From assembly GCF_008831285.2 (NCBI RefSeq), contig NC_045142.1:21763354-21827353 (forward strand): a stretch of DNA of 64,000 nt, given 5' to 3'. Every line of letters begins with the position of its first letter. Position 1 is the stretch's first letter. The notes beneath the pieces are model-generated. The model worked only from the letters and a program-made list of their open reading frames with translations, ran no database searches and was not told the DNA's origin. The DNA comes from Nymphaea colorata. Taxonomy: Eukaryota > Streptophyta > Magnoliopsida > Nymphaeales > Nymphaeaceae. A program made the position numbers and the translations under genes. Of this stretch, positions 24,152 to 36,904 are shown piece after piece.

Positions 24152-26898
24152 ATTTTATGTGTTCTACCAATAAACTATTCATTTATATGCCAGATAAATA
24201 TGTATCTTTAGACTTTAGGAATTTTAATGTGAAAATTGCAGCATTTAAAAGCAAAGATAATAAAAGGTCTCTCTTAAAACTAACCATATTTGAGTTCTCT
24301 TTATGCCAATTGTACCGTTTCTTTGTGGATTCCTGATCCTATGTATTTGATCTTCATAATTTTAGTAAATTACATGTTTCAAGTACCATGTATAACTTGG
24401 TAACGCATACTAATCACAATGTACCTAAAATATTTCAAACATAAAGCGGGATGAATGACTTCACTATTATGATGAAACACCAACAATTTGAATTCACAAA
24501 ATGGAAAATATTCTTTCATTTAGATAATTTGATATAAATACAAGCATAGAGAAATAATTGCAAACTCAAATACTATGCTAGAAAAACATAGAAGATTTGT
24601 AGTATACATGTTGTATTCTCCTTTAAGATCACCGCAGAACTTAGTTCTGCAGTTTTCAAGTCCAACCCCTCCTCCCCCCAATCCAACTTCAAACCCTTAA
24701 TTTTATATTAAAGTGTGGATTTGAAATCCACGTTAGGAGTGGATGTTGAAATCTACACTTTGATACAACTGTGAATTTCAGCTGTCATAGATCTGAGTTT
24801 GCTTTGATCTGAGATCAGTGAACAATCAAATAATTCTTAGTGGCTCATAGACCAATACATATGTGTCTCAAAATGCATAGTATAGCTGGTCAAACTGAGA
24901 GGCTAGTGAAAGTCTGGTTGTCAGTTCAATTCTCATGGGTACTATTTTTTTGGATTGCAAATAGTGATACATGACACTCTAATTCGATAGGTATGTCAGT
25001 CCTTGCAATGATTTCAACCATCGGACAAAAAAAAAGTTAAACATTTCCTTTGTTTGGTAAAGAACCAAACAAAGGAAAAAAAAAAAAAACCACTGTGCTT
25101 GCAATGATTTCAACCATCGGACAAATCGGTTGACTTATAAATGAGCACTTGTGTAAAGTAGATTTTCAAAAAGTTTAACTAACAACTACTTTGATGAGTT
25201 GATAACATTATTTTACATTAAGTTTTGTTATGATTATAAAGATACATAACTGAAATGTTGAAATTAGTGCATAAAGATTAATGCGGAAAGAATTTTCCAT
25301 TGATTGCGTCTTTATATTTGAACATCCATATCATCAAACATGATCATAAAAGAACGCATTAAAGTAGATTCTCAAAAAGTCAACTAATAATTACCTTCAA
25401 GAGTTGTTATTTATTTTAGTTGACATCCTTGGCACTATTAATGTACATAATACAATTGAAAGGTTGACGTTAGTGCATAAAGTAGTGCTCAAAATCGGGA
25501 ATTTTGATATTCCAAAAACCCTAAATATGTAGGGGAGTGTTATATTGTTGTGTGTCAAATGTTACTAGACGGTCAAAAATTTACTAGAAGATGACTGTCA
25601 TATGTGCATTAGTGACATTTTATGATACAACAACAATGCATGCATTTTTATCAGTAATTCATGGTGCTTTAAACGACATATTTTAAGGGGGTTGTTTGGA
25701 TGCCACCTTCTAAAACTTGGTTTCTGCAAAACTTTTTGTGTAAACTTGGTTTTGATACGAGATTTTGAAAACCTAATTTGCATGTTTGGATGACTAGGTA
25801 AAAAACCAGGTTTTCACTATGTAAACCTTGGGGAAGGGATCCAAGTTTTTTCATCTTCACGTGAAAACACTATTTTGTGAAGACCTACAACATTTTCTTG
25901 TCATCCAAACACTTGCAAAATGTGGTTTTGAAGGAAAAAACTTGATTTTGCCTCCAATTTTCAAGTGGCATCCAAACACCCCCTTTGTTTTTATCTATTT
26001 GAGAATATCCCACGTAAAATAGTATAAAAACTATCATACATTGGGAGGTACCCTGATGAAGCTGAAGCCCCTCCCTTTCCCCCTATTCATTGAGACTAAA
26101 GTTGCTTCAGGATCTAGTGGGAAATGATACACTCGTCAACTAGAGTGTGTAGGTAGGGCTGCTTCCGCAATATCTGACATTAGTAGCGGAGAGCCACATA
26201 TAGGTTGGTGTGGGCAACTCAATTTTTTTTCATTTTTACATTTAAATCATTCAATATTTTATACATGTAAGTGCCCTTTTATGCACGAAAACATGTGAAT
26301 CAATGCCCCTCCAGAAATTTTTTTTTTCTCCTCCACTGTCTGACCTATGGCAGTACAGAATTCTCTCATATATGTGTACGTTTGTGTGTCTAAGTAAATA
26401 TATTTTTTTTGTAGGAACTATTTCCGTTGCACCCACAAGCTTGATCAAGGTTGCCCAGCCCAAAAGCAAGTGCAGAAGCTAGACCATGACCCCTCCCTCA
26501 TTCAGGTCACCTACATGGGCAGCCACACATGCAAGCTCACCCGTGTGATCCAGGAGATGGACGGTGCAGACCCAAGTGACGATCAGAAACAGGGGTTCCT
26601 CCTTAACTTTGAGACCAACTCCATGCCCTCTGGTTTTTCTTTCTCCTCTTTTGCATTTCTCAAACAAGAAGAGAATGAGACGTTGAATGAGTCCACAACC
26701 ACACCCAGCAACCGGACTGGTTGCACTTCTTCGCCGGATTTCGATGCCGGTGAGTCTGATCATATCTTCAAAGAGTTAGACCAAGTCGGTTTGGATGATG
26801 GTGATGGAGTGTGCAGCTTCCCGGAACTTGACATGGGCGTGGTGAGCTTTCTAGAGTTTGAAGATCTTGACCAAAGTCTTGAATTTTTCAGTTCATGA
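22946..26898 (+). CDS. Group III WRKY transcription factor, WRKY54/70-like
   Basis: Exons 22946-23253, 24006-24119 and 26415-26898 join in phase to 301 codons. The product is a nuclear DNA-binding regulator; the WRKYGQK strand reads W-box DNA. Residues about 8-55 form the leucine-rich helical region usual in group III N-termini. A basic stretch (about 88-104, with SPKREK and SKRRK) looks like a nuclear localisation signal. WRKYGQK is at 126-132, followed by the group III zinc site C-X7-C-X23-H-X1-C at Cys146, Cys154, His178 and Cys180. The C-terminus from about 245 is acidic and Phe/Leu-rich, suiting an activation region. Both introns interrupt an Arg codon after its second base; the second follows the PR of the WRKY domain, as is typical. 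The family acts in salicylate signalling, defence and senescence; this member's role is inferred. Its second donor lies at the edge of a TC microsatellite. Choosing WRKY54/70 over WRKY41/53 needs a tree. Confidence 0.93.
24120..24149 (+). repeat. TC microsatellite forming the 5' splice site of the WRKY intron
   Basis: The second intron starts GTCTCTCTCTCTCTC directly after exon 2, so the donor is GT followed by a CT run instead of the usual purine-rich GTAAGT. Retention would add about 16 codons after the WRKYGQK half of the domain and then a stop, removing the zinc site. Confidence 0.8.
25687..25983. mobile_element. MITE in the second intron of the first WRKY gene
   Basis: The 297-bp element has terminal inverted repeats: GGGGGTTGTTTGGATGCCAC at the left and GTGGCATCCAAACACCCCC at the right. 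Partial inverted copies of TTTGGATGAC and GTCATCCAAACAC lie inside. It has no coding capacity. The flanks, TTTTAA and TTTGTT, do not give a clean target duplication, so the superfamily (PIF/Harbinger or hAT) is undecided. Confidence 0.8.
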
Positions 26899-27031
26899 CC
26901 AATTTCATGTTTGGATGCACTTCATAATGTTAAGATTTCTTGGGTTCCTCTGTGTGTGCGTGTGTGTTTGATTATAAAATCATAGGTTATAAAATCATAG
27001 GTATAAAAGCAGTGCCAATTTTAAAAACTAA

Positions 27032-27520
27032 GGTTACGTTTGATTGCCCCGAACCTTAGATCCAAGGCAGATTTTATATCCTCAGATTTGAGACATGAGG
27101 TTTTAAAATCATAGGTTTTCCATATGAGATATGAGGTTTTAAAGACTTAGGTTTTCAAAGCCCTTGTTTGATACATTCCCTCAGCCTTCTTTCTCTCTCC
27201 TCCCCTCTCTATCTTCATTGGTGGATCTGAAATTCACACTTGAAGTCAGAACCCACCACCTCCAACCCCTCCCATTTGAGATTTCAGCATTCTCATGAAC
27301 CCGAAATCTGCAGTTCTTAAATCTAAAGTTTAATTAGCCTCATATGATCTGAAATTCACACTTGAAGTCAGAACCCACCACCTCCAACCCCTCCCATTTG
27401 AGATTTCAGCATTCTCATGAACCCGAAATCTGCAGTTCTTAAATCTAAAGTTTAATTAACCTCATATTTACTCGGTATATCTGACATTTGATATGAGATC
27501 CAAGGCTATCAAACTCAACC
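27032..27520. mobile_element. Tourist-like MITE with TAA target duplication
   Basis: Ends GGTTACGTTTGAT and ATCAAACTCAACC are near-perfect inverted repeats, flanked by TAA at 27029-27031 and 27521-27523. A TWA target duplication and a GG start fit the PIF/Harbinger superfamily. The 489-bp interior contains a 122-bp tandem duplication and has no transposase. Confidence 0.7.
27224..27467. repeat. 122-bp tandem duplication inside the MITE
   Basis: Copies 27224-27345 and 27346-27467 are almost identical, including GAAATTCACACTTGAAGTC and CATTCTCATGAACCCG, with about one difference (TTAGCC versus TTAACC). The duplication is very recent and probably later than the insertion. Confidence 0.9.
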
Positions 27521-28196
27521 TAAGTTCATTTCATAATTTTTCACAAAGAATGAAAAGAGAGCATTAGAGACTACATTTTGGGAAACAGAAAAATCAGATA
27601 AAGTAAGTTCTCGAATTTGTGGAATCTAAACCTACCATTTTCAGGATTTAGGTATGTTTTTAGGTGCGATCTTTATTGGAACTGCAACTTCTTTGAAAGC
27701 CACGGTAGATGGTTATTAAAAAGCAACGCTCTAGCTGTATTTTATCATTTATCTCCCGGACTTGTCTGGAGTAATTGTGAACATAACAAAATTAAGTGTA
27801 ACTTGATAAGTTTGTGTATTCTGGGATAACATTTTGATATAAACTGCACTCAAATTGTTTGGATTTAACCGGTTGCAAGCCCAAACAGGAGCAGAACCAG
27901 TCAACAAAGAATGTAGGTGAGTTTGACTCCTGCTTACTATATACATTTTCACATCTGATCCAAATTCAAATATAAACACTTCATATGTATATTCCATCGT
28001 CTGGCTTGTGTTCTTCATGTAGCACTACGATTGAATAACTATAGGAAATTAAAGTCATGCTTTCATTCCACATATTATGAGAAACGTAGGAGACATCCGC
28101 CTCTGACCATCCAATTAATGTGAATAACTCATCATCCTCTCTTTGAAACATGGGAAGCTTCCAGATCTATCCGTGATTCAAACAATTTTGTCTTCT

Positions 28197-28262
28197 CCAT
28201 ATTACCATATCTCTAAAGTCAATAATGTTTCCTCCATATTACCATATCTCTAAAGTCAATAA
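28197..28262. repeat. 37-bp direct duplication
   Basis: CCATATTACCATATCTC followed by TAAAGTCAATA occurs at 28197 and again at 28234, offset by 37 bp, with no difference over about 28 bp. Confidence 0.8.
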
Positions 28263-28332
28263 ATTTTATGAGGAACCACTGAACTCAATCACCAGCTCCC
28301 AAAACTCTTTAGTTTTCTGTTGAGGTTTATCT

Positions 28333-28388
28333 CGTGTGTGTGTGTGTGTGCCTGTGTATATATGTGTGTGTGTGTGTGTGTTTGTGTG
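28333..28388. repeat. Interrupted (GT)n microsatellite
   Basis: Two GT runs are separated by CCTGTGTATATAT. Total length is about 56 bp. Confidence 0.9.
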
Positions 28389-29518
28389 AAATTGGCAGGT
28401 ATGTGGCCTTTTGATGCATGAACTATAAGAATCATTTTGAGCTGATGTTGTCACATGATTAGAATTTAAAAATTTATGCTGAAAACAGTCACTAAATTGG
28501 CATTACCAATGGTTGATGCTGTAAGAATGGCTCATACAATCACTTTGGTGATATTTTATGGTATTATTAGCGACAAATTTTTAAATTTTAATCATTCGGC
28601 AACTATAATGACATGGCAGAATTGACTTTTCCAATCCATATATAAAATCATATAAACTTCACATAAAGTTTGTATAAACTATATTTCATGCTTTACATTT
28701 GTAAAATTCATAATTTAATTCATATAAATCTATGGCAGGTAACCAGTTGATTTAAAATTCATGAAATGTTCATGCAAATTTTGTTTTTAGTTCTTGTAAA
28801 GGTCGTGCAAAGTAGAAGCAATATTTACGCATATATCATAAAGCCTATTCGCACTTTTGCTTCATGACATTAGTTAAAAAAAAAAAGGGCCCATGGGAAT
28901 AGATTTGCAAAGTTGATCAAGGATTAAGGAGATGGTGAACGGCTTTGTTCGAGTTTAATTATAATACCTTTAGATTGTGAAATCATAGCCACAAATATCG
29001 TTAACACATTTTGAACTGAGAGTTGTTTTTATTATTTTTCGGCAAATCTGAAAACCTCAAAAAATTAAATCTCAAGACAAATTCAGCAATTTTAAGAGAA
29101 AAAATAAAATCTTAAAAGTTAGGACAGGTAAAATAAATGAAAACTAAAACACAAAAAATAACCAGGTAAAATGAGTAAAGTGATGCTGTCGTAATGATAG
29201 AAAAGACGATAAATAATTTAACTTAATTCATAAACTTTAACAAAAAAAAAAACACAATAAAAATGTGAAAGAAATGCAAAAAAAAAAACGTTTTGAAGTT
29301 TTTTTTTAAATGCTGGAAACACATGTTTTCATGTTTTGTCTTTTTTTTTTTTTTAACATTTCATCATGTCTTTTCCGAAAAGGCAGGCTAGGCTGTCTAT
29401 CACCATAATATGAATCCAAATAAGATATATCCCTATTTGTAGAACAAGTGCGAAACCTGAGCCTGGGCAGCTAATGTCGGAGCCAGAAATTTCTGGTTGA
29501 GGAGCATTTTAAGTTTAA

Positions 29519-29549
<31 letters not shown>

Positions 29550-31292
29550 TGAAAGTTAATGAAGTTTTCATATTTAAATTAAGTTAATTTTGTGGGCTGG
29601 TGTGGGTACTTGCCCACATCAGCTACAATTTGGCTCCTGCATGTGGTTAGCAATAATTGGTCCCATTTGTAAGAAAAGCTGAGCCAAACTTGCAGAATTT
29701 AAGATATAGATGACACTATACTTTATTTGAATTAGATATTTGACCAAAACGTTCTACAGAAATCGGATATGAAAAATACTTTGATACACAATTAAGAAAT
29801 CACATTGAATTTGAATTTAAGAAATGACAAATGATCAGATTCACATATACATAAATATCCTGTGAGATTCATATTCAATTTACTCTTGAATATTTATGCT
29901 ATATTCAATGCTGTTATATTTTGCACACAGGTCAGATTCAATTCAAAATTCAAATTTGGATATGAATGTGAAAAATGGGATCGGATTGTGAAATCAGATT
30001 TCATATATGAATTTAGATACGACTTTTTTTTTCATTTTTATTCGACATCCTTAAGTCAAGATGAGCTCAACAAGCAAATTACTTTGCATTGTACTTTAGT
30101 TTCTCAAGGGCAAAATTATCATTTATAAAAATTCTTTTGCATTTTTATGATTTGTTTCTTATAGTGGGTGCTTTTGTCCCATTAAATGTGTTCAATTCCA
30201 TCGACAATCAGATTGAATCTGACTTGATCCGTATGTATTTTCCAAGTTTGAATAAGAAGTCGGCCTTGACACACACTTAAAAGGGTTGTGAATTAGTAAA
30301 ATTGCTTGAATGACAGATCAAGGCAAAATCTTTTGAAGATTTCTCAAGGTCGCCAATTTATATAAAATTATTGTTGGGTCCTTTCACATAGTGGCGGAGA
30401 AAAAAAATTGTAGCTGAGCGGGGCATTAATACAAGAAAATTTGGATTTAATGGTGAAAAAATAGATAGTTAATATATAAACAAGCTACATTATGTGGGCT
30501 TCTATGGGCTATTGCCCACACAAAACCAAACCTATCGGCGCCACAGCTTGCACGATGCTTCATGGTGTTATGATATGCCTTGATTTTTTACGCATGATTG
30601 AGAGCTAAGGTAAGTAAAAGTTTCAAGGCCTAGATGCTGCCTTTCATGGGTTCAGCATCAAAGGGGGTTTAGTACCTTTTATATTTCCTTTCACACACAC
30701 ATACATATTTTTTTTTCGAAGTCTAAGATAGGTTGGTGCAAAATATATATTAAGTTTATCATTTGTTTTGTTTAAATAGCGTTTTTGTTGTAAGCAAAAA
30801 CGAATGGCTCTCATAGCATCAACATTTTGCTAATATAAAAAATCAACATTTTTCATAAAAACAACTTGAAATTTCAAAGCATGTCTACATCGAAATAGTT
30901 TCTACAAATATATTAGGATGTTTATATTTTATTTAGGTCTGGTTTTTATCCCTAACTTAAGTGTTTGAATTCTAGCAATTCATATATATATATATATATA
31001 TATAATGTCTCCTCTACGTCATAGTCTCATCATACTTGACACATGTGTGCGTGCACACACACACATACATACATACATACATGTGATCTCTACATTTTGT
31101 CGTGGCCTCATGAAGCTTGGCCATCTGATGTTCTTGATATCGAGTGACCTTTGAAACAATAAAAAAAAAAAGGCCTTGAAGAATCTTAGAATGCGATAGT
31201 GTTTACCTCACAAGTAGAGAGGCTGTTGGCAGATAATTGAAAGAAGCCTTGTAGTAGTGACATTAGAAATTTCAAGCTAAGTGGCACACTAA

Positions 31293-31944
31293 CGCTTTGT
31301 TTGGATGGAGGGAAAGGGAAGGAAAAGGGGGGTGAAAAGGAAAGGAAAGGGAGAGAAAGGGAATGAGAGATGATTATAAAGCTTGTTTGGATTCAAATTA
31401 AAGAATTGCTAAAATCATGTTTATTTGGACTACATAAAGAAAAAGAAATGATAGAATTTGTATTAATTTATAATAATACCCCAAACATTCAACTCTAGAG
31501 GTGTACATGAAACACAATGAACAACGGCAATGCGCACTGTCCAATGGCAGAGATGGTGACAACGACGATGATCGATATGGTTTGAATGAGGAAGATTACC
31601 ATCCAAGTCTCAAGCAATGGCAAGAAGGGAGAGAAACACAAACCTGGCGCCCATTGGAGTCTTGACCAGTAGTGGGGAGGGAGAGAAAGAGTCACTCAAG
31701 TCAAGGGTATACACAGTAGAAAATGATATTTTCATTTCCTTCACAATCCCTCTAATTTTGGAGGGATTGGTTTTACATTAGAGCATCATTTCCATTCCCT
31801 TATTTTCCTTTTCCTTCCTTTGTAACCAAACAAAATTTTTACTTTTCTTTCATTTCCCTTCTTTTTAGTTAATCAACCAAATAAAATATTGATTGTTTAA
31901 TCTTTCCCTTTACTTTTTCTCTTTCCTTCCATCCAAAGAGGGCG
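31293..31944. mobile_element. 652-bp non-autonomous DNA transposon with TAA duplication
   Basis: The left end CGCTTTGTTTGGATGGAGGG and right end CTTCCATCCAAAGAGGGCG are inverted repeats. TAA flanks both ends (31290-31292 and 31945-31947). Subterminal DNA is purine-rich on the left and pyrimidine-rich on the right, extending the inversion loosely. No transposase is present. The TAA duplication points to PIF/Harbinger (Tourist-like). Confidence 0.75.
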
Positions 31945-32327
31945 TAAGGCAATGGTGGATCCAATTTTTTTTTTAGTTGAGGAGCACTAATTCATCTTAT
32001 TATTACAATGGGTGAGGTGCATGTTGTTGGGCTACAGGGCAGCGGCCTAGGTTTGGCCGAGGTGCTGCCTATAACTAGGCCTTAGTCAAACATTATCATA
32101 GTAAAACTTTTATAGTGGTTTACTCAAGTTGGGGTGAGCAGTTGTTCACACCAATCCCAAGGCCAAGGTGGCTATGCTGCGGCACTAAGGTCCAGGGGTG
32201 CCAGCTTATATAGCTGAATCAATCTTCATGTCAATTTGTCAGACCCGTATGGACAGCTGCCCACACTGCTCTACATGTAACTCCAGCACCGGCCCTTGTA
32301 TCATTCCAATGAAGGGCCAGACCAACC

Positions 32328-32545
32328 CATTTGTATTTGGTGGAAACAAAGGACACAAAATTACAACAGAAGAAGATGAAGAAGAAGAAGAACAGAAAAG
32401 CAGCAGCAGCAGCATTTGTATTTAGTGGAAACAAAAGCCACAGAATTGCAACTGAAGAAGAAGAAGAAAAGCATCAGCATTTGTATTTGGTGGAAACAAA
32501 CACCACAAAATTGCAACTGACTAAGAAGAAGAAGCAGAAGAAGAA
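32328..32545. repeat. Three diverged tandem copies of a GAA-tailed unit
   Basis: Units start at about 32328, 32412 and 32478. Each reads CATTTGTATTTGGTGGAAAC or a close variant, then an ACAAAATTGCAACTGA-like segment and a GAA/GCA-rich tail of variable length. Frames over it are Lys-, Glu- and Ala-rich and change between units, so it is not coding. Confidence 0.8.
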
Positions 32546-35509
32546 AAAGAAGAGAAGAAAAATTTTCAGCCTAATTTGGAGTTTTAGTTTGTCCATGTGG
32601 AACCAGAGACTGCAATGTGAACATAGAAGAACTCATGGAAGAATGTGAAGAAATAGTTTCATTCTCAAAATGCCGGAAGCAATGAAGGGGATGCAAGTGC
32701 AAGCAAATGAAAAAAAATGTCCATGTCCTGACCAATTTTGCCGCCGCCGAAATCTCAGGCGTATCCTTTTTCTGCATGGACAAGTGTGAACCTGACAACC
32801 TTAGCCGGTTCAGATCGGTCTAATATTTATTTAATATTATTTTTAGTTTATTAATAATATATATTTATTATTAAAAATATTTTTTTAACCAAATCAGGCT
32901 GATGACTCGTTATTGGACAGGGCTCAAACTTTGAGGACGACCCCAGCTCAACTCTTAACGGGCTGGTTCAGCCCGACGCCTAAAAGGAGAGAAAGAATGA
33001 TAAAAACGCGTAAGCCAAACCCTTTAATTTTTTTTTGCTAAAAAATTAAATAAAAACAACCGGTGAAAAGCCAGTATCCACGCTGGCTAGCTGTTGATCT
33101 TTGTTGGACTACGTAGATCACGTTTTTATGTATGGTTAAAGCATTTGAGAAAGAAAACAACCTAACATTGATTTTTTTTTTGTGGAAAGAGTTACTTAGC
33201 TCTCAATCTGTTCCCGTTATGAACATGCGAGTCACATTAACAAGCTCCCTTAAAATCAAATTTTAAGTGGCAGCATCTGGGTCTTCAAAGATCTTACCTG
33301 GAAACTTGAGTACCCGTCAATAAGCCGGGGCATCAAGCCAACCCGACCGATAAGTGATAACGAGTTGGGCTCGATAAAATAATACAAAAGTATAATATAA
33401 TATATATATATATATATATACACATATTTATATATTAATAAAAAATATTAGAAAAAAAAAGATCATTATCAGACTCGATCTTGGTTTATCAAACCCACCC
33501 AGGCCAACCCAAGTCACGTTTTCCCGGTCCGAATTGGACTGGGTACCCGACAGCAGCCTGACCCGGTCCGGTGCCCAGGTTTATCGATCAAGTCCCTCAA
33601 CAACTTCTCAGATTTGGTTCCACTCAGGCCGACACAAAACATATATAAAAATATATATGTAATTTATTTTTATTATATATATATATTTCATAAATATATG
33701 TTTATGTATTAAATTTTAAACATTTTTATTAAAATCAGTTCAAAGCTGGGGCACGAGCATGACCCCCTGGCCAGCCCAGCCCAATGCTCGCTCGGCTGTA
33801 GTTCTGGTCACCTTACTGGGGTCTAGCTCTATGGAAGAGGTGCTGACTTCTGGAGGATTCTTATCTTACTAGGAGGTTTGGTTGACTCATGGAGAATTCT
33901 TTATCTTGCAGGAAGGAAGTCTACGATCAAAGCTAAGATGGCTGTATGCACTATTTTCATTTTCAGCGTAATTATAAATGACCAAAATACCCCTGACCTG
34001 TCAGGGGAATAACTGACCCGCTGTTATATAAAAATACAAGATGGAAACGTAAGATTTTCAAAATGTCAATTTCTTTTTTCCGAAATGGTTAAAATGTCAA
34101 ACCATTTCTCTTTGGTACATATACATGCGTTGCGTGTATTAGGATGATGCCTGCTAATATGGTGGTGCATGGAACTCGGTCTAATATAATATTTTTCATT
34201 TTTTTTAATAGGGATTTCACGTGTTTCTACACCATTTTCTGCACGCTGATGAGACAAAGATTTTGTGCATCTGCATTTTTTTCCATTCCAAATTGGTTGG
34301 AATATAGTCAATTATGTGTTAATTTTGACTTTGGTAAATATGGCTTACATACTTTATAGTAATAAAAGGATGTCAAGGGATCGGATTTGAAATCCGAGTT
34401 TACCGGAACCGGATATTTACATATCCATGAGATTTGAATGCGAATTAAAAGAATGTCTGATACCATATTCAAGCCTGAATTTAAATTCAAAACCGGAGTC
34501 CAATCCAAATCCAACTTTAGCTGGATTTGAACCGAACTTTCAAATATGCAACTCAATCTAAACCGCGTCATGATATATTACAATGTAGTTAGGGTCCCAC
34601 CTTTTATTCCAAATAATGAACTGAAAGGCTATACAAAATAATAAAATGGATCATACCCTGCGAACCGCATCAAAATATCTTAAAAACCAACTTTCAAAAG
34701 GTGTGAATATTGAACTAAATCTATATTTTAATCAAACACCCTCATACTGTTTTTAATTTTTTAAGTTTTTTAAAACAATACAAAGTAACTTAAATTTCTT
34801 TGAAAATAAAGAAAATATGATACATGTCGTCTGATACTGTCCGACACTGAGTACCAACATTGATCATACCACTGCTTCAGGCTCTAGACCACCCAAGATA
34901 TTTAGAAAATCAAAATTTTACCCGTAAATTTTACAAATTTTAGTTTAACATATATACAATTTTAAAAATTCATATTGTGGCCTTTATTAAAATTTTGAAG
35001 CTATAGTTTGACTCCTGCAATAAATAATTTCTAGCTCCGCCCTCCGCCGTTGTTTGGGGATCTAGTTGTTGACCAGATGGGACAATACCCTAAAAAATAA
35101 AGTGAAAGCAAAAAAATAGTTACAGTAATTTATACCAAACCATAGAATATGAGGATGTAAAAGAGGAACCAGACCCAGTTTTACCAAGTCCAGCCCACTT
35201 GGATTTATCTAATTGGATTGATACTCAGACTTGGATCCAAGTTTTTGAGACCAAATTGGATCCCATCAAGGAGAACCCGAGACTTGCCTCTGTCCTTGGC
35301 TAATTTCTTTATTGAGTCTCAAATAAACAGCATAGGTTGCAACTCGAAAAGTGTCCAGAGGCTTCACGATAATTGAACATCGAATGTTTTGCTTAACAAG
35401 CTCCTAGCTCGACCAGCTATGCAAAATCCTTTGGGACTGAAGGCATGATATATGTTGGATTTCAGCAATGGGTAAAACCATCTCGAAACCAGCCTGCAAT
35501 GGTGCTCCA

Positions 35510-36030
35510 AGTAGCGGTGAACAACGAGTCGAGCTACTCAAGCTTGACTTGTAGTTCAGCTTGTGAACGAATTCGAGTTGAATAATTTGCTTAACGAGTC
35601 GAGCTCGAGTTCATGAGTCGACTCATCCAAATAATCGAGTTGAGTTCGAGTTCAACACGTAATTACCAAGTCGAGTTCGAGCCTTAATCGAGCCTTAATC
35701 AAGTCGATATATTCAAATGAGTTTACGAGTTTGTCGAGCCTTAATCGCGTTGAGCTCGAGCTCAACACATAACAATGAATATTAATTCTATTCAAACGAG
35801 TTTGTCAAGTGTTAATCGAGCTCGAGCTCAACACGTAACCATGAATATCAATTCTATTAAAACGAGTTTGTCTAGCCTTAATTGAGTCGAGCTCGAGCTG
35901 AAAACTCGTAAGTGCCAGGTCAAGCTGGAGCTGCTTCCGTCGAGCTACTTTTTGAGCTTGAACCGAGTAGAGCTCGAGGTTTCATTAGTCGAGTCGAGTT
36001 CGAGCTGACTGAACTCACGCTAGACTTGGC
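35510..36030. repeat. Dense GAGTCGAGCTCGAG-type repeat array
   Basis: The 0.5-kb stretch is built of variants of CGAGTCGAGCTCGAG, TCGAGTTCGAG, GAGTTTGTC and CTTAATCGAG. It has many short palindromes (GAGCTC, CTCGAG). A diverged relative lies at about 2130-2490. It is probably the core of a dispersed plant transposon family; no flanking duplication is visible. Confidence 0.6.
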
Positions 36031-36326
36031 TCGTGTTCACCCCTAGCTCCAACGAAGGCTTTTGACTTCTTTTGCCCTTTCAGTAAGGCAAATACTAAGA
36101 AGTTTAAAGATTACTTGAAGCTAAATAAGGTCTGTGTTTTAAACGTTAAATAAGTTTCGTACTTCATAAACAACTCTATACTAAATGGAAGGGCCAATAG
36201 GCTCCAGTGGTGCAAATGATAAGTACTAACTTGAAAAACGGCTTAAAATGGGCACCTTTTTTGCAATATAGTCCTCAAACTAGGGCCAATTTTAAAATAT
36301 TACGTTTGGATAATGTAAGTGGGTTG

Positions 36327-36477
36327 AGGGGCTGTTTGGCTTTAGGAACACCATCTAGGTTTTTCATAAATATACTCCAAAACGGGGATGGATTGTGGAA
36401 ACACTTGTTCCATCAATCTGTCTCTAGTGTCTCATCAATTTGTCCCTATTTTGTGTTTCTAATGTCAAACAGCCCCT
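36327..36477. mobile_element. 151-bp MITE
   Basis: Left end AGGGGCTGTTTGGC and right end GTCAAACAGCCCCT are inverted repeats around an unremarkable interior. No convincing target duplication is seen. The GGGGCTGTTTGG-type end is common among plant MITEs. It lies about 430 bp beyond the stop codon of the second WRKY gene, in its 3' flank. Confidence 0.65.
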
Positions 36478-36904
36478 AACTTCTTTAAATTGGATGACTT
36501 GGAAGAAACCATTTGAGTATAACTCCACATTATCCTATCTATTTTTCACATTCTTTTATTTCTTACCTGTATGCATCTTACATCTTTTTTTTAAAAAAAA
36601 AAAAGGTCCGGCAATAAAATCGCATTGTTCTTGAATATTATTGGTGTGAGAACATTGCAGAGGTTCACTAGACGGTAATGAACGAACCCTAATTCGACGA
36701 ATTAGTCCTTAATTTGAAGACATGTCTACTTACAAACAATTACATCCACCAAACACGGTGATTAAAATCCTAATTCTAAATAAATTTGAGACCCCAAAAA
36801 ACAGGAACGAAAACTTAAATTTATGAACGGACAATCAAGAAGTCAACCATTAGGTCAAGACCCATTGTTGGACGAATATGGCCTTCATCGGGTAACACGT
36901 TTCC

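Larger units (their letters stand above)
27524..36904. other. Intergenic region between the two WRKY genes
   Basis: About 9.4 kb of AT-rich DNA separates the tail-to-tail WRKY genes. It holds a 37-bp duplication (28197-28262), a GT microsatellite (28333-28388), TA tracts (29520-29544, 30983-31004, 33400-33420), MITEs at 31293 and 36327, a three-copy repeat at 32328 and a GAGTCGAGC array at 35510. Frames here are short and lack recognisable domains; I see no gene. Confidence 0.6.

Noticed and set aside
32331-32648. Lys-rich 105-codon ORF
   Set aside because: It follows a three-copy tandem repeat with GAA tails; the frame is not kept between units.
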